This document shows positions 58,194 through 64,000 of a DNA stretch of 64,000 nt, in pieces. Below the pieces are notes generated by a model. It was not told the DNA's origin. It ran no database searches and was given only the letters and a program-made list of their open reading frames with translations. A program made the translations under genes and the position numbers. Source of the stretch: JBCAXA01 sp038749025 (GTDB lineage: Bacteria > Pseudomonadota > Gammaproteobacteria > Steroidobacterales > Woeseiaceae); the NCBI GenBank assembly GCA_038749025.1, contig JBCDIL010000009.1, positions 62,001-126,000 on the forward strand, in the 5' to 3' direction. Position 1 is the first letter of the stretch. Every line of letters starts with the position of its first letter.

Positions 58194-60181
58194 AATGCCG
58201 TAAGTCAAAGACGGCGGCGTTGGCTTCTATCCTGATCGCGCCCCTCGCGTCAGCCCAGATTCAGACGACGCCCGAAGTTGAGACGAATCCCGCATCGTTG
58301 GAACCAGCGGATTCCCAGGTGCTGGATTCAATCTCAATGATCCCACCGTTCTTCAGCCGCGACGCTATCCGCTTTGTTCGAATATCACCGGACGGTAAAC
58401 GACTCGCGTTCATGCGCGGCAGTGACTTGATGGTTGGTTCGGTCGATGAGGGTTTCCATGCGGTTCAAGACTGGTCCGGTAAAGTTACGCTGACGCAGCT
58501 TGAGTGGATGGGGAATTCCGCTCTCATAGCCAGGCTCATACTCGCCGGTTCATGGTCCGGTAAGCCAGCCTTTGTTGCGCTTCCTATCAGCAACGAAAAC
58601 GGACAGTTGCTGGCCGGCGAACGGTCCGTTTTTGAAGCCGTTGGTAGCATTCTCGATCCATTGCCGAGCGATCCGGACCACGTCTTGTTTATTAGCAACG
58701 ACGTTAAAGACGGTAATCAATTTGCCAATGTCTATCGTTTAAATCCATTCGAAAAGATTCGCACGCAGCTTGGTGAGGCAGATCGACTCAACAAGAACTT
58801 CAATCGCGCAAGTTGGTACGTTCTAAACAAGTCCAAGAAGCTGTTTCTGGCGCTAGATTCTTTCGATGCAACGCCACGTCTGTACAAGCGAAGCCCCGGC
58901 GGGACGAAATGGAAGCTGCTCTGGCAGGGGTCTGCCAATGATCGATTCATTCCTCTGAGCCTAAACGCAGATGATTCCGAGTTATATGTATTGACGGACG
59001 CAAACTCAGAACGTCTCGTTGCGGCCGCTCTCGATGTTAAATCAGGGCAGGTGTCTCGAATCGTCCACTCAGATCCCATCACCGACGTTTACAATGTTGT
59101 TGTTTCGGATCGTTCCGGCGAACCCGTTGCGGCCGTTATCAATCGCGATGGACTTATCGACTATGCATTTTTGGATGCTGCCTTAGAGGAACAATTTGCG
59201 TCCATTCGTGATCAACTGAATGCGGCTACGGTGATCATTGCTGATATAGCGAAGAGTGATGCCTCCGCAGTGATCTTTACCCGTACGCCGAACAGCACAG
59301 GTACATATCACTTCTGTATCCTAGCTTCGGGCGAGTGTGCCGAAATTGGTGAGGTTCGACCATGGCTCAACAGCAACAATCTGGCGACAACCGAAACACT
59401 CGAAGTCGCTTCGACTGATGGTCATTCGGTATTCGCGTTTCTGACACTCCCAGCCGTTCCAGACGAAAAGAAACTACCGTTAATCGTAATGCCGCATGGC
59501 GGGCCTATTGGTGTGAGCGACAATAGGCACTACAACCCGGATGCACAGTGGCTAGCCCACAATGGGTACGCAGTCTTAAGAGTAAATTATCGAGGCTCTA
59601 GTGGTTACGGAAAGACCTTCCTTAGCGCAGGCATGCGCCAATGGGGGCGGGGGATTGAAGACGATATTGAGTCTGCTACGGACACAGTGTTTTCAAAATA
59701 CGATCAATTGGACAAAACTCGCGTGTGTATCTACGGAGCCAGCTATGGTGGTTACTCGGCTCTGCAAAGCATCGTTCGTAGTCCCGAGCGGTATCAATGT
59801 GCTGCGTCATTCGCTGGCGTAACAGACTTACCGCTCTTGTTTAGCCAAAGCGTCTATCGCCGTGATGAAGAGCTTCGCGATGAACTCGTGAAAATGGTGG
59901 GCGATCCGGAGCTCGATCTCGCCGAGTTACGAGAATACTCACCTGTTTACAACTATCGGCGGATGAGTCGACCTGTATTTCTTGCGCACGGTACAGAAGA
60001 CTCGCGCGTCGACATCGAGCATAGCTGGCGTCTTGAGCGACTTTTACGCATGGCTGATGCGGATGTACAGATGCATGAAATGACCGGCGTCGGACACGGA
60101 TTCGAGACTTTGCAACAGATTGCTGATTTCTACGAGCCACTGATGAGGTTCTTCGATCGGCACTTGAGGCCAATGCAGTAG
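58190..60181 (+). CDS. Secreted S9 family peptidase (prolyl oligopeptidase / acylaminoacyl-peptidase type)
   Basis: A 663-residue serine peptidase from the ATG at 58190, which overlaps the upstream stop and has AGGAGG ahead of it. The signal peptide is TAALASILIAPLASA. A seven-bladed beta-propeller-like N-terminal part (about 50-400; FVRISPDGKRLAFMRG is blade-like) precedes the alpha/beta-hydrolase domain with nucleophile Ser518 in GASYGG, Asp604 in HGTEDSRVD and His636 in GVGHGFE, plus HGGP and RGSSGYG. Such enzymes remove di- or oligopeptides or N-acylated residues in the periplasm. The tight coupling to the exported partner is unusual. It converges on mutS. Confidence 0.92.
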   Translation: MKCRKSKTAALASILIAPLASAQIQTTPEVETNPASLEPADSQVLDSISMIPPFFSRDAIRFVRISPDGKRLAFMRGSDLMVGSVDEGFHAVQDWSGKVTLTQLEWMGNSALIARLILAGSWSGKPAFVALPISNENGQLLAGERSVFEAVGSILDPLPSDPDHVLFISNDVKDGNQFANVYRLNPFEKIRTQLGEADRLNKNFNRASWYVLNKSKKLFLALDSFDATPRLYKRSPGGTKWKLLWQGSANDRFIPLSLNADDSELYVLTDANSERLVAAALDVKSGQVSRIVHSDPITDVYNVVVSDRSGEPVAAVINRDGLIDYAFLDAALEEQFASIRDQLNAATVIIADIAKSDASAVIFTRTPNSTGTYHFCILASGECAEIGEVRPWLNSNNLATTETLEVASTDGHSVFAFLTLPAVPDEKKLPLIVMPHGGPIGVSDNRHYNPDAQWLAHNGYAVLRVNYRGSSGYGKTFLSAGMRQWGRGIEDDIESATDTVFSKYDQLDKTRVCIYGASYGGYSALQSIVRSPERYQCAASFAGVTDLPLLFSQSVYRRDEELRDELVKMVGDPELDLAELREYSPVYNYRRMSRPVFLAHGTEDSRVDIEHSWRLERLLRMADADVQMHEMTGVGHGFETLQQIADFYEPLMRFFDRHLRPMQ

Positions 60182-60283
60182 CGTTTTTTTGCTTCGCGAT
60201 GTTCCTGCGCGGCGGTCTTGCGACGATACAAAGCGAGAAGTATGCGAATTCGCGCAGGTCTAACCGCCGTGACGCTAAACGGA

Positions 60284-62857
60284 TCAACGTTCGGGTTTGA
60301 TTAAGGTCTTCAGTCGATAAACCAAATCGAGCGCCGCTCGCGGCGTCAGGTCATCGGCGTCGACCTCGTCCAGCGCTTCGCGCAGACGATCCGGTGACGG
60401 TTCGTCAACCGGGCCAAAATCGAGTGCCTGTTGCGGGCTCGGTACGGCATCGGCTTGACCGGCTTCTAGTGCCGCCAAGTAACGTCGTGCTCGACCGATG
60501 ACGGTGCGCGGTACGCCAGCGAGTGCGGCAACATCGAGCCCGTAGCTTTGATTCGCAGGGCCGTCGAGGACGGTGTGGCTAAACGTTAACTTGCCACGCA
60601 TCGATACGGCATCCAAATGCACGTTTGCTGTTGTTGGCAGTTCGTCGGCCAGACCGGTTAGCTCGAAGTAGTGGGTTGCGAATAACGTGAACGCCCGCAT
60701 CTCGGTGCCGATGTGGTGAGCCACGGCCCAGGCGAGCGACAAGCCGTCGAACGTAGACGTCCCGCGACCGATCTCGTCCATCAGCACGAGGCTGTTCGGG
60801 GTCGCTTGATTGAGGATCGTCGCGGTCTCGGTCATCTCAACCATAAACGTTGAGCGACCGCCGGCGAGATCGTCCGACGCGCCAATACGCGTAAAAATCT
60901 GGTCGATCGGACCAAGCCGACACCGATCCGCCGGCACATAGCTACCGATGTGGGCCAATAGCGTAATCAGTGCCGTTTGGCGCATGTAGGTCGACTTGCC
61001 GCCCATGTTCGGGCCGGTAATCACGAGCAAGCGGCGCTCGTCGTCGAGGCGCACGTCGTTCGGCGTGAATGGCTCATCGATGAATTGTTCGACGACCGGA
61101 TGGCGGCCAGCATCGATCGCAACGCACGGCTCATCCACGAGCTCGGGCGCTACGTAGCGAAGTCGTGTGGCGCGTTCCGCCAACGTCGTCAAAACGTCGA
61201 GCCGGGCGATCGCGGCGGCGCTCGCGACCAACGACCCCAAGCTCTCGTTCAATGCGTCGAGCAGTTCGTCGTATAACCGCTTCTCCCGTGCGAGCGAGCG
61301 CTCGCGGGCACCGAGGACACGGTCTTCGAAAGCTTTGAGTTCCGTCGTGATGTAACGCTCCGCACCTTTCAGTGTTTGCCGGCGTGTGTATTCAACCGGT
61401 GCGCCGTCGGCTTGGCCTTTGCTGATCTCTATGTAGTAACCGTGGACGCGGTTGTAGCCGACCTTCAAAGTACGAATGCCGGTCCGTTCGCGTTCGCGTT
61501 CTTCAAACGCCCGCAATTCGTCGTCGGCACCGGTCGACAATGCTCGCAGCTCGTCGAGTTCGGTGTCGAAGCCGGTCGCGATGACACCGCCGTCGCGGAT
61601 CAGCATCGGTGGGGCATCGACTAAAGCGCGTGCCAATAGGTCGGCCGTTGTTGGGTGGTTGCCCAGTTCGTCGGCGAGCGTCGCGAGTTCGGCGGCGCCG
61701 CTGGCGGCCAGCGGAGCGGTTAGCGCTGGCAAGGCCGCCAGGCCGTTGCCGAGCTGTGCGAGGTCGCGGGGACGGGCGGAGCGCAGCGCCACGCGCGATA
61801 GTATGCGCTCAAGATCACCAACCGCCGTTAAGGTCTCGCGTAAGCCGTTGACCAACTCGGTTCGGTGCAACGCCGCAATGACACGCAAGCGGGCTCGCAG
61901 CGCATCGTGATCGCGCAGCGGTCGAGCGAGCCAACGGCGTAGTTCCCGGGCGCCCATTGTCGTGCGGCAGGTATCGAGGACACCGGCTAGCGTGCGCTGG
62001 TCATCGTCAGCGAGGCTCCGGGTTAATTCCAGGTTACGTCGTGTGGTCGCATCGATGCGAAGCGCATCGTCGGCGCGTTCAAACCGAAGGCCAGTAAGGT
62101 GCGGCAGCGCGCCTTTTTGTGTATCAGCGACGTAGTCAAGCAAGCCACCGGCCGCAGCTGTGGCGAGGGGTTCATCGGCAAGACCAAAACCGGCCAGGTC
62201 GCGCGTTGCGAATTGCTCGCACAACTGTCGCGCAGCGCTAACCGCATCGAACAACCAATCGCCACGACGGCGAACGGTCCAGCGCTCGGTAATGGCGGGC
62301 GCCAGACGAAGTGATTCCGGTGCGATCAACTCAGCCGGACTGAGTCGCTCGAGCTCTGCGTCCAAGTCCCGCGCGGAACCCAGCGCGGTGACCCGAAAGC
62401 GCCCGGCGGATAGGTCGAGCCAGGCGACGGCATAGTGTTGGCCATCGCCCGTGACGGCGGCGGCGACATTGTCTTCGCGGTCGCTTAACAGCGCCTCCTC
62501 CGTCAGCGTACCGGGCGTAACAACTCGGACAACGCCGCGCTCAACCGGACCTTTGCTGGTGGCTGGGTCGCCGATTTGTTCGCAGATCGCGACCGACTCG
62601 CCTTGGCGAATCAGTTTGACCAGGTATTGCTCCACCGAGTGATAGGGCACCCCGGCCATTGGAATCGGCTCACCGGCCGACTTGCCGCGCGCCGTTAATG
62701 TGATGTTAATCAGCTGCGCGGCGCGTTTGGCGTCGTCGTAAAAGAGCTCGTAGAAATCGCCCATCCGGTAGAACAACAAGGTGTCCGGATACTCGGCCTT
62801 GATCGCGAGGTACTGGCGCATCATCGGCGTGTGTTGGGGGTTGGGACGGGCAGCCAT
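60284..62857 (-). CDS. mutS: DNA mismatch repair protein MutS
   Basis: MutS finds mispaired bases and starts methyl-directed repair with MutL. I start it at the ATG at 62857 (MAARPNPQHTPMMRQYLAIKAEYP), giving 857 residues (E. coli 853); a GTG at 62884 adds nine residues. The mismatch-contact motif FYRMGDFYELF, connector and lever domains, Walker A GPNMGGKST (about residue 620), Walker B LVLMDEIGRGTSTFDGLSLAWA and ATHYFELTGL are all intact, and the C-terminus ends in the dimerising LVYRLKTLIKPE. It converges on the S9 peptidase and diverges from a glycosyltransferase. Confidence 0.97.
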   Translation of the reverse strand: MAARPNPQHTPMMRQYLAIKAEYPDTLLFYRMGDFYELFYDDAKRAAQLINITLTARGKSAGEPIPMAGVPYHSVEQYLVKLIRQGESVAICEQIGDPATSKGPVERGVVRVVTPGTLTEEALLSDREDNVAAAVTGDGQHYAVAWLDLSAGRFRVTALGSARDLDAELERLSPAELIAPESLRLAPAITERWTVRRRGDWLFDAVSAARQLCEQFATRDLAGFGLADEPLATAAAGGLLDYVADTQKGALPHLTGLRFERADDALRIDATTRRNLELTRSLADDDQRTLAGVLDTCRTTMGARELRRWLARPLRDHDALRARLRVIAALHRTELVNGLRETLTAVGDLERILSRVALRSARPRDLAQLGNGLAALPALTAPLAASGAAELATLADELGNHPTTADLLARALVDAPPMLIRDGGVIATGFDTELDELRALSTGADDELRAFEERERERTGIRTLKVGYNRVHGYYIEISKGQADGAPVEYTRRQTLKGAERYITTELKAFEDRVLGARERSLAREKRLYDELLDALNESLGSLVASAAAIARLDVLTTLAERATRLRYVAPELVDEPCVAIDAGRHPVVEQFIDEPFTPNDVRLDDERRLLVITGPNMGGKSTYMRQTALITLLAHIGSYVPADRCRLGPIDQIFTRIGASDDLAGGRSTFMVEMTETATILNQATPNSLVLMDEIGRGTSTFDGLSLAWAVAHHIGTEMRAFTLFATHYFELTGLADELPTTANVHLDAVSMRGKLTFSHTVLDGPANQSYGLDVAALAGVPRTVIGRARRYLAALEAGQADAVPSPQQALDFGPVDEPSPDRLREALDEVDADDLTPRAALDLVYRLKTLIKPER

Positions 62858-62965
62858 GCGGGGCGGGGTACTGGCGTAAACCACCAGTATGCCTGCAGCG
62901 ACCCACCGCTTGCACGGCTGTCGCTTGTGTTAGCGTAGCGCCATGCGGGGGCGCCACAGCCAGTC

Positions 62966-64000
62966 ATGAAGATCGTTCACTTGGAAACGGGCCGGCACCG
63001 TTACGGCGGGCCGCAGCAAGTGCTGCAATTGATGAACCGCTTGGCCGAACTCGGTCACGACAACACGCTACTTGGCGCTACCGATAGCGAGGTGCTCGCT
63101 CACGCCCGCTTGGCCGGTCATCGGATTGAAGCGTTGGCAACCATCGGCGATGCCGACGTCAGCCTGATACCGCGGCTGGCGCGCCGTTTCTCGCGGCTCG
63201 CTCCCGATATCGTTCATGTGCATTCGCGCCGCGGTGCCGACCTTTATGGTGGCCCGGCCGCGCGTCTCGTCGGCTTACCAACACTCCTCACGCGCCGCGT
63301 CGATAACCCGGTCTCAGCACTGGGCGCGCGCTGGCGGTTTCGACCGTACCGACGCATCGTCGCTGTGTCCGATGCCGTTCGTGCGGCGCTCGACGCCGCC
63401 CAGGTGGCACCCGAGCGTATCGTTGTCATCCGCGATGCGATTGATGTCGCACCGCTGGTGTTATCGCCCGAGCACGACTGGTTCTCGCAGACCTTTGGTG
63501 TTCCAAAGGGCGTGCCATTGATCGGCGCGATCGCCCAATTTATCCCGCGCAAAGGGCATCGCTACCTACTCGATGTATTGCCGACCGTGATTGAGCGGTT
63601 GCCATCGGCGCGGCTGCTGCTGTTTGGGCGCGGCCCATTAGAGGCTGAATTGCGCGCGCTCGCGCACGAGCGTGGTCTTTCCGAGCACGTTGTTTTCGGC
63701 GGCTTTCGTCGTGACATGGATCGTGTCCTGCCGTGTCTGGATCTCGTTGTGCACCCAGCGACAGCCGAAGGGATGGGCGTTGCGTTACTGGAGGCGGCGG
63801 CCGCGGCCGTGCCGGTGGTCGCGTTCGCCGCGGGCGGTATCAAAGAGGTGGTTGTCGACGGCGAAACCGGTGTGTTGGTGCCGGTTGGCGATACCGCGGC
63901 GCTCGGTGCGGCGATCACCGCATTGCTCGCGGATAAGCGCCGCACCGAGGCGTTCGGCGTTGCTGCGCGCCGGCGCATCGAGCAAGCTTTCTCCGTGGCC
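62966..64000 (+). CDS. GT4 family glycosyltransferase (3' end outside window)
   Basis: An open frame from the ATG at 62966 runs to the window edge (345 codons, no stop). It encodes a GT-B fold transferase: MKIVHLETGRHRYGGPQQVL with the acceptor-side Gly loop, PDIVHVHSRRGADLYGG, then the nucleotide-sugar domain IGAIAQFIPRKGHRYLLD, LLLFGRGPLEAELRAL, HVVFGGFRRDMDRVLPCLDLVVHPATAEGMGVALLEAAAAAVPVVAF with an E-x7-E motif, and GGIKEVVVDGETGVLVPVGD. This is typical of lipopolysaccharide core or exopolysaccharide transferases; the acceptor is unknown. It diverges from mutS by 108 bp. It is not the same lineage as the SQD2/MgtA-like gene at 8655. Confidence 0.9.
   Translation, partial: MKIVHLETGRHRYGGPQQVLQLMNRLAELGHDNTLLGATDSEVLAHARLAGHRIEALATIGDADVSLIPRLARRFSRLAPDIVHVHSRRGADLYGGPAARLVGLPTLLTRRVDNPVSALGARWRFRPYRRIVAVSDAVRAALDAAQVAPERIVVIRDAIDVAPLVLSPEHDWFSQTFGVPKGVPLIGAIAQFIPRKGHRYLLDVLPTVIERLPSARLLLFGRGPLEAELRALAHERGLSEHVVFGGFRRDMDRVLPCLDLVVHPATAEGMGVALLEAAAAAVPVVAFAAGGIKEVVVDGETGVLVPVGDTAALGAAITALLADKRRTEAFGVAARRRIEQAFSVA

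Noticed and set aside
60184..60190. Run of seven T right after the S9 peptidase stop as an intrinsic terminator
   Set aside because: I could not find a stable stem immediately before it. The longer CGGCGGT/ACCGCCG repeat nearby has a loop of more than 40 nt and lies after the T-run.

Overview
This window comes from a gammaproteobacterium outside the Enterobacterales. LpoA, ZapD, SspA/SspB, a Rieske/cytochrome bc1 complex and a sigma-54-controlled type IV pilin are found together, and gene order largely follows Pseudomonas and E. coli neighbourhoods (murA-protease-petABC-sspAB-yraN-lpoA-rsmI-rnpB-mraZ; dcw cluster-lpxC-secA-mutT-zapD-coaE-pilDCB-pilA; bamD-rluD-pgeF-clpB; aspS-nudB). The DNA is GC-rich by eye (not computed). 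I saw no tRNA or rRNA genes, insertion sequences, prophage or CRISPR array. Most of the window is conserved core genome.

Layout. 1-5465: end of murA, a DegS/AlgW-type periplasmic protease, petABC, sspA and sspB. 5468-10468: yraN and lpoA (minus) diverge from rsmI; then a GT4 glycosyltransferase and a PAP2 phosphatase diverge from each other around a close match to a PhoB box. 10526-10893: RNase P RNA. 11115-28670: the dcw cluster mraZ-rsmH-ftsL-ftsI-murE-murF-mraY-murD-ftsW-murG-murC-murB-ddl-ftsQ-ftsA-ftsZ, almost entirely coupled through 4-11 nt stop/start overlaps, behind a sigma-70 promoter with MraZ-type repeats. 28983-34785: lpxC, dciA (minus), a class I cyclic-di-GMP riboswitch in front of an M23 (LytM) protein, secA and mutT. 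34771-44848 (minus): zapD, coaE and a type IV pilus locus pilS-pilR-pilA-pilA2-pilB-pilC-pilD. 44875-57092: sucCD, nadE, bamD (minus), rluD, pgeF, clpB, an FmdB-type zinc ribbon, a DUF502 membrane protein, aspS, nudB. 57249-60181: an unfamiliar exported protein coupled to a secreted S9 peptidase. 60284-64000: mutS (minus) and the start of a second GT4 glycosyltransferase.

How it fits together. The centre is the cell envelope: peptidoglycan precursor synthesis (Mur ligases, MraY, MurG, Ddl), septation (FtsL/I/W/Q/A/Z, ZapD), lipid A commitment (LpxC), outer-membrane assembly (BamD), PBP1A activation (LpoA), export (SecA) and envelope stress sensing (DegS-like protease). Pilus genes are linked to two-component control (PilS/PilR) with a readable sigma-54 promoter and paired upstream palindromes.

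The least ordinary elements are regulatory or accessory: the c-di-GMP riboswitch ahead of the M23-secA pair; the Pho box between a lipid-type glycosyltransferase and a PAP2 phosphatase; a second pilin gene placed directly behind a strong terminator; and the translationally coupled pair of secreted proteins at 57249-60181. I found no clear candidate for an entirely new multi-gene system; these four are the best leads.
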